DNA of 64,000 bases from Lysobacter sp036697405. GTDB taxonomy: Bacteria > Pseudomonadota > Gammaproteobacteria > Xanthomonadales > Xanthomonadaceae. Positions 8,044 to 16,020 of the stretch are shown here, piece by piece. Position 1 is the stretch's first letter. Each line of letters begins with the position of its first letter. The position numbers and the translations under genes were made by a program. The notes beneath the pieces are model-generated. The model searched no databases. It was not told where the DNA came from and saw only the letters and a list, made by a program, of their open reading frames with translations. The stretch covers positions 62,001 to 126,000 of the forward strand of contig NZ_JBAHWA010000009.1 in NCBI RefSeq assembly GCF_036697405.1. The letters are read 5' to 3'.

Positions 8044-8424
8044 ATGGACGAGGGTGTGAGAACTTCGTTAAACCATGCCGAAGCCGGCGCCTCGGCGGCG
8101 CAGCCCTTGATTTCATTGGAGCGCATCGCCGTCGGCGGCTTCGCCGAGGCCGAGGCCAGCATCGACGGCGACGCCGAATCCCTGCTGCTGTACCGCGACG
8201 AGGCCGGCGTGCGCGCCTGGCTGAACATCTGCCCGCATGCCGGCCGCCGCCTGGACTGGGCGCCCGGCCAGTTCCTCAAGAGCAAGGACGGCCTGCTGGT
8301 ATGCGCCGCGCACGGCGCCAGCTTCGAGCTTGGCGGCGGCGAGTGCGTGGCCGGCCCCTGCCGCGGCGAAGCGCTGCGCGCGATCGCGGTGGCGGTACGC
8401 GACGGGGCGGTCTGGTTGGCTTAG
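8044..8424 (+). CDS. Rieske [2Fe-2S] ferredoxin-type protein
   Basis: The 126-aa product contains both halves of a Rieske cluster site: C-P-H-A-G in 'NICPHAGRRLDW' and C-A-A-H-G in 'LLVCAAHGASFEL', separated by 17 residues. The two Cys and two His ligate a [2Fe-2S] cluster. The fold is compact, with no membrane helix, so it looks like a stand-alone Rieske ferredoxin or NirD-like electron carrier rather than part of a bc1 complex. The partner is not visible here. The first 15-20 residues before 'LISLERIAV' are not conserved-looking, so the true start could be slightly further in. Confidence 0.85.
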   Translation: MDEGVRTSLNHAEAGASAAQPLISLERIAVGGFAEAEASIDGDAESLLLYRDEAGVRAWLNICPHAGRRLDWAPGQFLKSKDGLLVCAAHGASFELGGGECVAGPCRGEALRAIAVAVRDGAVWLA

Positions 8425-8436
8425 GGGGCGGGTAAG

Positions 8437-8556
8437 AGCAAATCCCCCCTAGCCCCCCTTTTTCAAAGGGGGGAACCGATTCGCGGCGAAACTGAAAGTG
8501 CGTTCGAGCAGCGGCTCTTTATTCCCCCTTTGAAAAAGGGGGCTAGGGGGATTTGC
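8437..8556. repeat. Inverted-repeat element with 35-39 bp arms (C-rich AGCAAATCCCCCC family)
   Basis: The left arm (8437-8475) AGCAAATCCCCCCTAGCC... is matched by its near-perfect reverse complement at 8522-8556, apart from one or two extra C/G in homopolymer runs. The spacer is 46 bp. Each arm holds its own small CCCCTTTTT-CAAAGGGG hairpin. It lies between the convergent ends of the Rieske and SLC13 genes, so it may also act as a two-way transcription stop. Confidence 0.8.
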
Positions 8557-8579
8557 TTTTGCTTTGCCCGCGCAGCCGC

Positions 8580-10427
8580 TCACTTGCCCCAAAACAGCAA
8601 ATTCACCATCAGCACGGTGATCAGCGTATAGACCAGCGACAGCGGCGCGCCGATCTTCCACAGCTCCTTGCCGGTGTAGCCGGCCGGGCCGGTGATCATC
8701 GAGATCACCGGGTTCGACGCGGTCATGAAATTGTTCGAGGCCGACAGCGCCACGATCAGCGCGAACGCGGTCGGGTTGCCGCCCGCGGCCAGGGCCAGGT
8801 TCACCGCCAGCGGCACCACCACGATGGTCGCGCCGACGTGGCTGATCACCAGCGAGAACAGGGTGGTGAGCAGGCCGATCAGCAGCTCCAGCAGCCACAC
8901 CGGCGTGCCGGTGGGCAAGCGCTCGATGGTATGGCCGGCGATCCAGGCCGCCGCGCCGCTGGAGTCCATGGCCCAGCCCAGGGGGATCAGGCAGGCCATC
9001 AGGAACACGGTCTTCCAGTTGATCGCCGCGTAGGCCTCGTCGATGTTGATCACGCCGGCGATCAGCATGCCGGCCACGCCGGTCATCAGCGCGATCGACA
9101 CCGGCAGCCGCGACGACAGCGCCAGCAGCATGGCCACCGCGAAGATGGTCAGCGCCAGCTTGAGCTTGTGCGGCCGCTGCTCGCCCTTGGGGTAATCGGT
9201 GACCACCACCAGGTCCTTGCTGGCGGCGACGTCGGCCAGATCGGTCCAGATGCTGTGCAGCACCAGCATGTCGCCGGCGCGCAGCGGCACGTTGCGCACG
9301 TTCTCGCGCAGCACCTGCTTGTCGCGGTTGACCGCGAGCAGGCTCAGGCCGGCCTGCTTGCGCAGGTGCAGGTCGCCGGCGGTCTTGCCGATATAGCCGG
9401 AGGTGGCCGGGATCACCGCCTCGGAGATGCCGGCGCGGCTGGGGTTGAACAGGTCGCCGAAGGTGCGCAGGCGCGAGGACAGGCGCAGGAAATGGTTCTG
9501 GGCGAAGTCGCTGACGTGCTGTTTGGATCCCATCGCGCCGAGCACGCTGCCGACCCAGATGCGGGTGTCGGCCGGCGGCGACAGTCGCGACTCGTTGTCG
9601 CTCTTGAGCGCCAGCAGCAGCGGCGCGCCGCGCAGCGCCTCGGCCTCGCCCAGCGACATGCCCACCAGCGGGCTGTCGGCGGTGACGGTGAGTTCGTAGA
9701 CGTCGCCCTCGATGCCGTAGGCCTTGGCGAAGTAGCTCTGGGTGCGCGCCGGGGTCGCGCCCTTGTCGCTGTCGTCCTTGAGCAGCTTGTCGCCGAAGAA
9801 GTGGAAGTAGGCCAGCGAGGCGGCCAGCAGGGCCAGGCCGATCGGCAGCGGCGCGAACATCTTCAGCGGTTCGATCGTGGCCGCGCCCGAGGGCAGGTTG
9901 CTGTTGGCATTGAGCAGCAGGTCGTTGAGCAGGATCAGCGGCGAGTTGCCGACCATGGTCAGGGCGCCGCCCATCACGATCGCCGCCGCGATCGGCAGCA
10001 GCAGGCGCGGCAGCGACAGGCCGGTGCGCGAGGACAGGCGCGAGGCGACCGGCATGTACAGCGCCATCACCGACGGGTTCTGCATGAACGAGGAGTTGAG
10101 GCCGGCGACCGCGGTGGTCAGCAGCAGCAGGCGCTGCTCGACGCCGTGCGCGCGCCGCAGCAGCCAGCCGGCCAGGCGGTTGAGCGCGCCGGTGCGGTCC
10201 AGGCCGGCGCCCAGGATCATGGTGGCGATGATGCTGATCACCGCGTTGCCGGAGAAACCGTTGAACAGCTCGTCGGGTTCGACCAGGCCGGACAGGCCCA
10301 GCAGCACCAGCACCACCAGCGCGACCACGTCGGCGCGGATGCGCTCGAACAGGAACATCGCCATCGTGAAGCCCACCAGCCCGAGTACGAGCTTCATGTC
10401 GGTGGTGAGCGTCAGCGCGGTATCCAT
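8580..10427 (-). CDS. SLC13-family (DASS-type) transporter with two TrkA-C domains
   Basis: The 615-aa integral membrane protein has two blocks of transmembrane helices (about residues 10-215 and 420-615) around a soluble centre. Each block carries a hairpin signature of the divalent anion/sodium symporter family: 'NSSFMQNPSVMALYMP' with 'GNSPLILLND' in the first, and 'SASNNFMTASNPVISMITGPAGY' in the second. The central 200 residues look like two RCK/TrkA-C regulatory domains ('TVTADSPLVGMSLGEAEALRG' and 'VIPATSGYIGKTAGDLHLRK'). Proteins of this architecture carry sulfate, dicarboxylates or citrate; the substrate is not clear. The start could also be the Met ten codons later. Confidence 0.88.
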   Translation of the reverse strand: MDTALTLTTDMKLVLGLVGFTMAMFLFERIRADVVALVVLVLLGLSGLVEPDELFNGFSGNAVISIIATMILGAGLDRTGALNRLAGWLLRRAHGVEQRLLLLTTAVAGLNSSFMQNPSVMALYMPVASRLSSRTGLSLPRLLLPIAAAIVMGGALTMVGNSPLILLNDLLLNANSNLPSGAATIEPLKMFAPLPIGLALLAASLAYFHFFGDKLLKDDSDKGATPARTQSYFAKAYGIEGDVYELTVTADSPLVGMSLGEAEALRGAPLLLALKSDNESRLSPPADTRIWVGSVLGAMGSKQHVSDFAQNHFLRLSSRLRTFGDLFNPSRAGISEAVIPATSGYIGKTAGDLHLRKQAGLSLLAVNRDKQVLRENVRNVPLRAGDMLVLHSIWTDLADVAASKDLVVVTDYPKGEQRPHKLKLALTIFAVAMLLALSSRLPVSIALMTGVAGMLIAGVINIDEAYAAINWKTVFLMACLIPLGWAMDSSGAAAWIAGHTIERLPTGTPVWLLELLIGLLTTLFSLVISHVGATIVVVPLAVNLALAAGGNPTAFALIVALSASNNFMTASNPVISMITGPAGYTGKELWKIGAPLSLVYTLITVLMVNLLFWGK

Positions 10428-10434
10428 CAGGGCC

Positions 10435-10581
10435 GGGAATCGGGAATCGGGAATCGGGAATCGCTGAAACAGGCAGTACCCATGGCCGGCGATTCGGGTC
10501 CGGTCGGATGCTGCGGATGTTTGACTGTCGCTTCCACCCCAGTCTCCACCCTATTCCCGATTCCCTGTTCCCGATTCCCGG
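10435..10581. repeat. GGGAATC heptamer array with inverted partner
   Basis: Four perfect tandem GGGAATC units (10435-10462) face a diverged inverted set (GATTCCC units, 10553-10581) across about 90 bp. The right arm runs into the 3' end of trmB and supplies its last codons and stop. This heptamer array is a common intergenic repeat of Xanthomonas and Lysobacter genomes. Confidence 0.85.
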
Positions 10582-11312
10582 CTCTTGTCGTAGAGCAGAT
10601 CCCAGACGCCGTGGCCGAGTTTCTGGCCGCGGGTCTCGAAATGCGTTTGCGGGCGCCAATCCGGACGGGGCACCGCGCCGCGCGCGCCGGCGCGGTTGGT
10701 CAGGCCCTGGGTCGCGTCCAGAACGTCCCACATCTGTTCGGCATAGTCCTGCCAATCGGTGGCGAGGTGCAAGCGGCCGTCGCCGGCGAGCTTGCGCACC
10801 AGCAACTGCGCGAACTCCGGCTGGACCAGGCGGCGCTTGTTGTGGCGCTTCTTGTGCCAGGGGTCCGGGAAGTAGATCCGGATCTCGTCCAGCGAGCCGT
10901 CGGCGACCTCGTTGTTGAGCACTTCGACCGCGTCGTGGTGGTACAGGCGCACGTGGTCGCTGGCGTCCTCGGCCAGCGCGTTCAACAGACGGCCGACGCC
11001 GGGGGCGTGGACCTCGATGCCGATCAGGTCGCGGTCGCGGTCGTGCCGGGCCGCGTAGCGCAGCGCCTCGCCGTTGCCGAAACCGATTTCCATCACGCGC
11101 TTGGCGCTGCGCCCGAAGATCGCGTCGTAGTCGCGCGGCGCGCCTTGGTAGTCGATGCCGAAACGCGGCCACAGCTCGTCGAAGGCGCGCTGCTGGGCCG
11201 GGGTGAAGCGGCCCTGACGCAGCACGAAGCTGCGCACCTGGCGCCGGCCTTGCTCGACCGTGAACGGCTTGGGCGGGGTCTTGGCGCCGTCGCTGGAGAA
11301 CGGATCGGTCAT
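10551..11312 (-). CDS. trmB: tRNA (guanine-N7-)-methyltransferase
   Basis: The 253-aa product matches TrmB: an N-terminal 'KPFTVEQGRRQVRSFVLRQGR' region, a SAM-binding 'FGRSAKRVMEIGFGNGEAL' glycine loop, 'LIGIEVHAPGVGRLL', the family motif 'EIRIYFPDPWHKKRHNKRR' that contains catalytic residues, and 'ATDWQDYAEQM'. It methylates G46 of tRNA in the cytoplasm. Its ATG begins one base after the thiG stop codon, so it should be translationally coupled to thiG. The last nine residues (RESGTGNRE) are encoded by an intergenic GGGAATC repeat, so the natural C-terminus was altered or extended by repeat insertion. Confidence 0.95.
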   Translation of the reverse strand: MTDPFSSDGAKTPPKPFTVEQGRRQVRSFVLRQGRFTPAQQRAFDELWPRFGIDYQGAPRDYDAIFGRSAKRVMEIGFGNGEALRYAARHDRDRDLIGIEVHAPGVGRLLNALAEDASDHVRLYHHDAVEVLNNEVADGSLDEIRIYFPDPWHKKRHNKRRLVQPEFAQLLVRKLAGDGRLHLATDWQDYAEQMWDVLDATQGLTNRAGARGAVPRPDWRPQTHFETRGQKLGHGVWDLLYDKSRESGTGNRE

Positions 11313-11313
11313 C

Positions 11314-12108
11314 TCAGCCGATCAGCCCGTCGACCGGCGAGGAAGCGCTGGCGTAGCGCTTGCGCGGGATGCGGCCGGCCTTGAACGCGGCGCGTCCGGC
11401 TTCGACCGCCAGCTTCATCGCATGCGCCATCAGGATCGGCTCGCGGGCGCCGGCGATGGCGGTGTTCATCAGCACGCCGTCGCAGCCCAGCTCCATCGCG
11501 ATGGCCGCGTCCGAGGCGGTGCCTACGCCGGCGTCGACGATGATCGGCACCTTGGCGTTCTCGACGATCTCCAGCAGGTTGTACTTGTTCTGCACGCCCA
11601 GGCCGGAGCCGATCGGCGCGGCCAGCGGCATCACCGCGACGCAGCCGATCTCCTCCAGGCGCTTGGCCAGGATCGGGTCGTCGGAGGTGTAGACCATCAC
11701 GTCGAAACCGTCGCGCACCAGTATCTCGGCCGCGGCCAGGGTCTGGACCACGTCGGGGAACAGGGTGCGCTGGTCGCCCAGCACCTCCAGCTTGACCAGC
11801 TTGTGGCCGTCGAGCAGCTCGCGCGCCAGCCGGCAGGTGCGCACCGCGTCGTCGACGTTGTAGCAGCCGGCGGTGTTGGGCAGCAGGGTGTAGCGGTCCG
11901 GCGGCAGCACGTCCAGCAGGTTGGGCTCGCCCGGGTTCTGGCCGATGTTGGTGCGGCGGATCGCGACGGTGACGATCTGCGCGGCGGCGGCCTCGGTGGC
12001 CAGGCGGGTTTCGGTCAGGTCTTTGAACTTGCCGGTGCCGGTCAGCAGCCGGGAACGGTAGGACTTGCCGGCGATGACCAGCGGGTCTGCAGCGGTGGGG
12101 GTCGTCAT
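11314..12108 (-). CDS. thiG: Thiazole synthase ThiG
   Basis: The 264-aa TIM-barrel protein is recognisable along its full length: 'SRLLTGTGKF', 'NLLDVLPPDRYTLLPNTAGCYNVDDAVRTCRLARE', 'KLEVLGDQRTLFPD', 'VMVYTSDDPILAKRLEEIGCVAVMPLAAPIGSGLG' and 'PIIVDAGVGTASDAAIAMELGCDGVLMNTAIAGA'. The catalytic Lys that forms the imine with deoxyxylulose phosphate lies in 'HKLVKLEVLG'. ThiG joins DXP, a sulfur atom carried as ThiS thiocarboxylate, and dehydroglycine into the thiazole part of thiamine. The partner thiS lies upstream on the same strand, but 614 bp away. Confidence 0.97.
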   Translation of the reverse strand: MTTPTAADPLVIAGKSYRSRLLTGTGKFKDLTETRLATEAAAAQIVTVAIRRTNIGQNPGEPNLLDVLPPDRYTLLPNTAGCYNVDDAVRTCRLARELLDGHKLVKLEVLGDQRTLFPDVVQTLAAAEILVRDGFDVMVYTSDDPILAKRLEEIGCVAVMPLAAPIGSGLGVQNKYNLLEIVENAKVPIIVDAGVGTASDAAIAMELGCDGVLMNTAIAGAREPILMAHAMKLAVEAGRAAFKAGRIPRKRYASASSPVDGLIG

Positions 12109-12313
12109 GTGCGGAATTATGAACGATAGCCCGGGGCGCAGGGGGATGGAGAGGACGCTGCGTCAGCGGTTTTTCAGGCCCGGAGCTGGCGCTGAGGCGT
12201 GTTGTGGGGCCGGGGCTGGCTGCGATCCAGCGATCCGACGGGCGAGGCGCGCCGTCCGGCTTTCTGTGGGGGCGGCGTGAGCCGCGACGGGGCGCAGTCG
12301 CCGCGGCCTGTGG

Positions 12314-12662
12314 GAGCGGCGTGAGCCGCGATGAGAGTGGGCGGCCGGCGGGGCTGGGTTGGCGGTGTCGCTGGTTGCGGAGGAGGGCTGCTTCCGACGT
12401 CGCGTCGGGGGTAGTGCGTTGCCGTCCTTGGCGCTAGTGGCCGGGCTTCGGATGGTCCGGCCCGGCTGTCGGTAAGCGGTGCCCTTTGGCCATGCGCGGC
12501 TTTGGGGTAGGAGCGGCGTGAGCCGCGAAGGGAGTGAGCGGCCGGTGGGGTTGGGTTGATGGCGTCGCTTGTGGCGGAGGAGGGCTGCTTCCGACGTCGC
12601 GTCGGGGGTGGTGCGTTGCCGTCCTTGGCGCTAGTGGCCGGGCTTCGGATGGTCCGGCCCGG
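12314..12662. repeat. Pair of about 150-bp direct repeats, 197 bp apart, between thiS and thiG
   Basis: 12314-12465 and 12511-12662 are near-identical, with a constant offset of 197 bp. Each copy starts with the GAGCGGCGTGAGCCGCG palindrome, runs through 'GGAGGGCTGCTTCCGACGTCGCGTCGGGGGT' (itself containing an inverted GACG-CGTC) and ends at GATGGTCCGGCCCGG. An extra GAGCCGCG palindrome sits just before (about 12266-12290). The whole 614-bp thiS-thiG gap (12109-12722) holds only these repeats and the hairpin at its right edge; I see no gene. Confidence 0.85.
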
Positions 12663-12682
12663 CCATCCTTGGCCGGGCGTTC

Positions 12683-12722
12683 GCCCAAACTGCGCGGCAT
12701 GCCGCGCAGAGCGCGTTTGGGC
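12683..12722 (-). terminator. Long hairpin immediately after thiS
   Basis: GCCCAAAC (12683-12690) pairs with GTTTGGGC (12715-12722), enclosing the perfect 18-bp palindrome TGCGCGGCATGCCGCGCA (12691-12708). It abuts the thiS stop codon at 12723. With no T-run it may act as a partial terminator or a processing and stability element between thiS and thiG. Confidence 0.45.
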
Positions 12723-12923
12723 TCACCCACCCCCCAACGCATGCACGATTTCGACTTTGTCCCCCGCGCCCAGCGCATGCGCGGCATGCGCGCCGCGCGG
12801 GACGATTTCGCCGTTGACCTCGACCGCGACCCGGCGCTCGCCCAGGCCCTCGTCCAACAGGAGTTGCGCGACCGTGGTCGCGGCCGCGATCGCGCGCGGT
12901 TCGCCATTGAGAGTGATGTCCAT
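12723..12923 (-). CDS. thiS: Sulfur carrier protein ThiS
   Basis: The 66-aa product starts MDITLNGEPRAIAAATTVAQ and ends VEIVHALGGG, with the ubiquitin-fold pattern and the C-terminal Gly-Gly on which the thiocarboxylate is formed for thiazole synthesis. Length and ends match ThiS. An in-frame ATG three codons upstream (12932) is possible, but the family begins at the chosen Met. In most relatives thiS directly precedes thiG; here a repeat block separates them. No TPP riboswitch is recognisable in the 200 bp upstream. Confidence 0.93.
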   Translation of the reverse strand: MDITLNGEPRAIAAATTVAQLLLDEGLGERRVAVEVNGEIVPRGAHAAHALGAGDKVEIVHALGGG

Positions 12924-13128
12924 GCCGGCCATTGTCCCGCGCCGCCGGGCGCGCGGCCAGCACGGGTCGGAAGCTGTGCCCAAGTGTGGCCGTCGGCTGA
13001 GGGTTTTTGCCGCACTGCGCCTTGTATGTCGCAGCGCCGCATGGTTCGATGCCGAGCCATCCGCGGGCGTACTGTCGCAGCGCGGCATTCGTCAAGACCC
13101 CAAACTCATCGATCTCGCAGGGAATCCC

Positions 13129-14946
13129 ATGATCAAACCCGTTCGCACCGTGCTCGCCGCCGCCCTGGCGCTGGCGACCGCGCCGGCCTTCGCCCAGACC
13201 TATTCGCAGACGGTCTTCTTCGGCGACAGCCTGACCGACTCCGGCCATTTCCGCCCCGCGCTGGTCCAGGCGGTGGGTCCGAACGGCGCCCTGCTCGGTC
13301 GCTTCACCACCAACCCGGGCCTGGTCTGGTCGGAGTACCTGGCCGACTACTACGGCACCAACGCGGTCAGCGCCAATCAGGGCGGTACCAACTACGCCGT
13401 CGGCGGCGCGCGCACCGGCACCAACACCAGCGGCGCGCTGGGCCCGATTCCGTCGCTGACCACCCAGGCCACCAACTACCTCGCCGCCAACGGCGGCCGC
13501 GCCGACTCGCGCGCGCTGTACACCGTCTGGGGCGGCGCCAACGACCTGTTCGCGGTCGCCGGCGGCGCTCCGGCCAGCACCATCGGCACCGCCGTTGCCT
13601 CGCAGATCGGCGTGGTCGGCGCGCTCACCAACGCCGGCGCCAAGTACATCCTAGTGCCGACCATCCCCGATCTGGGCCTGACCCCGCAGTTCCGCGCCGG
13701 CGGCGCCGCCAACCAGGCCGCGGGCACCCAGCTGTCGAGCACCTACAACAACGCCCTGTTCGGCGGCCTGGCCACGGCCGGCTACCGGGTGATCCCGCTG
13801 GACACCTTCAACCTGCTGCGCGAGATCACCGCCAACCCGGCGCCGTACGGCATCACCAACGTCACCGGCACCGCCTGCAACCCGCAGATCACCGCCTCCT
13901 CGCTGACCTGCAGCCCGCTCAACTACGCCAACCCGAACGCGCCGGACACCTACGCCTTCGCCGACGGCGTGCACCCGTCCTCGCGCGCGCACAAGATCCT
14001 CGGCGACTACGCCGTGTCGATCCTGGAAGCGCCGCGTCAGATCGCGCTGCTGCCGAACTCCGAAGCCATGGTCGGCCGCTCGCGCGCCGATCGCGTCGCC
14101 AACCATCTGGGCAGCAAGCCCGAGGGCGACGGCATGCGCTGGTGGGCCGACGCGCGCGGCGACTTCCAGCGCTACGGCAAGGGCGACACCTACGACGGCA
14201 GCGGCCCCGGCCTCAGCGGCGGCGTCGACTGGACCCGCGGCGACTGGGTGTTCGGCGCCTTCGCCGGCTACAGCAAGCAGAGCCTGGACTTCGGCCGCAA
14301 CGCCGGCGAGTTCGACCAGAGCGACGCCACCCTGGGCGGCTTCGCGGCCTGGTACGGCGCCAACGCCTGGGTCAACGGCCAGCTGAGCTGGACCAAGGTC
14401 GACTACGACATCGACCGCCGCGTCGTGCTGGGCCCGACCAGCCGCGTGCACAGCGGTTCCACCGACGGCAAGAACCTGACCGCCGCGATCAGCGCCGGCT
14501 GGGAATTCGGCGAAGGCGCGCTGCGCCACGGCCCGGTGATCGGCGTGGTCGCCCAGCGCATCGACGTCGACGGCTTCAGCGAAAGCGATCCGGCCCTGGC
14601 CACCTCGCTGGCCTACAGCGATCAGAACTACGACTCGCTGATCGGCAGCGCCGGCTGGCAGGTGAGCTACGCGATCAACGATCACCTCAAGCCCTATGCG
14701 CGCCTGACCTACGACCACGAGTTCGAGGACGCCGACAAGGAAGTGTTCGCGCGCCTGCAGTCGATGCCGAGCACCGCGCCGTACGCGGTCCCCGGCCACG
14801 ACTTCGACCAGAGCTACGGCAGCCTGCTGATCGGCGCGCGCACCCAGCTGTTCGGGCTGGACGCCAACCTCGGCACCAGCGTCACCGTGGGCCAGGCCGG
14901 CGGCAACCACGCCACCGTGTTCGCGACCATCGGCGCCGGCTTCTAA
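13129..14946 (+). CDS. Autotransporter GDSL esterase/lipase (EstA-like)
   Basis: The 605-aa product has a signal peptide ending at 'TAPAFAQ', then an SGNH/GDSL passenger: 'VFFGDSLTDSGHF' with the nucleophile Ser, 'GGTNYAVGGAR' (block II Gly), 'VWGGANDLF' (block III Asn) and 'FADGVHPSSRAHK' with the catalytic Asp and His. From about residue 330 there is a beta-barrel translocator of the autotransporter family, with alternating aromatic residues and a terminal Phe (ending FATIGAGF). The passenger should stay anchored on the cell surface and hydrolyse esters. It runs divergently from thiS; no clear promoter motif is visible in the 205-bp spacer. Confidence 0.95.
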   Translation: MIKPVRTVLAAALALATAPAFAQTYSQTVFFGDSLTDSGHFRPALVQAVGPNGALLGRFTTNPGLVWSEYLADYYGTNAVSANQGGTNYAVGGARTGTNTSGALGPIPSLTTQATNYLAANGGRADSRALYTVWGGANDLFAVAGGAPASTIGTAVASQIGVVGALTNAGAKYILVPTIPDLGLTPQFRAGGAANQAAGTQLSSTYNNALFGGLATAGYRVIPLDTFNLLREITANPAPYGITNVTGTACNPQITASSLTCSPLNYANPNAPDTYAFADGVHPSSRAHKILGDYAVSILEAPRQIALLPNSEAMVGRSRADRVANHLGSKPEGDGMRWWADARGDFQRYGKGDTYDGSGPGLSGGVDWTRGDWVFGAFAGYSKQSLDFGRNAGEFDQSDATLGGFAAWYGANAWVNGQLSWTKVDYDIDRRVVLGPTSRVHSGSTDGKNLTAAISAGWEFGEGALRHGPVIGVVAQRIDVDGFSESDPALATSLAYSDQNYDSLIGSAGWQVSYAINDHLKPYARLTYDHEFEDADKEVFARLQSMPSTAPYAVPGHDFDQSYGSLLIGARTQLFGLDANLGTSVTVGQAGGNHATVFATIGAGF

Positions 14947-15022
14947 GCGCCGCGACCGCGCGGGCCCGCCCGGGTCCGCGCGGTTTGCCAACCCGCGGGG
15001 CCGCGCATAGACTTCGCCGCAT

Positions 15023-15093
15023 GCGGGTGTAGTTCAATGGTAGAACTGCAGCTTCCCAAGCTGCTAGCGTGGGTTCGATTCCCATCACCCGCT
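15023..15093 (+). tRNA. tRNA-Gly (anticodon CCC)
   Basis: The 71-nt cloverleaf has acceptor stem GCGGGTG/CACCCGC, D arm TAGTTCAATGGTAGAA, anticodon stem GCAGC/GCTGC with loop TTCCCAA (anticodon CCC), and T arm GTGGGTTCGATTCCCAT. The discriminator base is T. It closely follows the known proteobacterial glycine tRNA pattern for GGG codons. CCA is not encoded (CGA follows). It lies between the autotransporter gene and the lower-GC effector locus. Confidence 0.96.
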
Positions 15094-15435
15094 CGACTTC
15101 ATTTGCCCTGCAAATCACTGAATTGCAAGGGTTTTCGTTGCAGTGTCCATACCTGCAGCCGCGCAGTTCTCCCCATGCCGAGACCTGGTCCCGGAGCGAA
15201 TATCCACCGTTTCCACTGAGCTAGCGCGCCGAGGCGCGCAGGCGGGCGGCATAGGACTGGGTTTGCGCAGATTGACTGACGCGGTTCAAGCCGGCTCGGT
15301 AAGAAGGCGTCGGACTGGAGGCGGATCAGAGAACCGCCAATGGAGTTGACCGCTGGGTCCCGGGATCGGCGATATCAAGGAATATAGGACGGTTCGCAGC
15401 GCTGCGAACGAGCCGGGTTCTACAAGGAGATGGAC
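15094..15435. other. Intergenic spacer after tRNA-Gly, no gene seen
   Basis: This 342-bp stretch is more AT-rich than the window average, beginning with TTTGCCCTGCAAATCACTGAATTGCAAGGGTTTTCG. I find no second copy of the tRNA 3' end that would prove an integration site, and no convincing promoter beyond a lone TTGACT at 15272. It must contain the promoter of the downstream lipoprotein gene. Confidence 0.5.
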
Positions 15436-15981
15436 ATGAGTGCTGGTTGGCGCAGCAGTCGCCGCTTCGGAGTTCTGCCCGCCCTGACGGCGGTGCTGGT
15501 CGCCGGCTGCGTAGCTCAGGCGGAGGTCGTTCGTACCGATCAGGCGACGCATGCGGCGCCGGGGCAAGGACAAGGCATCGTGCCGGATGCGCTCCGGGGC
15601 GTCTGGTATGCCGACGATGCGGAGGGACAGGCGGCGTGTCGGACTTATCTCAGCATCGATGCTGCCACGGTGGAGCGGACGGGTTCGGATCCGCTAGTGG
15701 GCGCAGTGGTCGTAACCCGGCAGATGGTTCACCGCTATTCGGAATACGGAGAAGGGAATTTCTTCCGCATAGGCCGGGCTCGCAAAGACCCTGGCGGCGC
15801 ATGGGTGCTAAGCGGGCAGATGTTCATAGATGTCTTTCCAGGCAACGACGCGGAGGGGATCGATCATGTGGAGCGTTTCGAGCTGACGCAGAACGGGCGG
15901 TCTTTCTCGTCGTCCGACGCGGCCGGCCGATCGTTCTTCAAATGCGGAGAGGTGAGAAGCGATTTGTACTCGGCGCAGTGA
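15436..15981 (+). CDS. Lipoprotein, probable immunity protein of the adjacent T4SS effector
   Basis: The 181-aa product has a lipoprotein signal: Arg-rich start, hydrophobic core and lipobox L-V-A-G-C with the modified Cys at residue 25. The mature part (about 155 residues) has two further Cys ('QAACRTYLSID' and 'FFKCGEV') and resembles no family I can name. Start 15436 was preferred to the ATG six bases earlier because AAGGAG lies exactly six bases upstream of it. It precedes the effector gene by 39 bp on the same strand. Known X-T4SS effectors that attack the cell wall (for example Xanthomonas XAC2609/XAC2610) are paired with periplasmic lipoprotein inhibitors, so immunity is the likely role. 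GC content is lower than in neighbouring genes. Confidence 0.7.
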   Translation: MSAGWRSSRRFGVLPALTAVLVAGCVAQAEVVRTDQATHAAPGQGQGIVPDALRGVWYADDAEGQAACRTYLSIDAATVERTGSDPLVGAVVVTRQMVHRYSEYGEGNFFRIGRARKDPGGAWVLSGQMFIDVFPGNDAEGIDHVERFELTQNGRSFSSSDAAGRSFFKCGEVRSDLYSAQ

Positions 15982-16020
15982 CGCCTTCCGAGGGAGCGCC
16001 AAGACAACAAGGACGAAGTC

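Noticed and set aside
12924..13128. TPP riboswitch before thiS
   Set aside because: The conserved CUGAGA and ACCUGAUC blocks are not present on either strand.
15023..15110. Proven attachment site at tRNA-Gly
   Set aside because: No second copy of the tRNA 3' end and no integrase gene could be found in the window, so the island boundary remains an inference.
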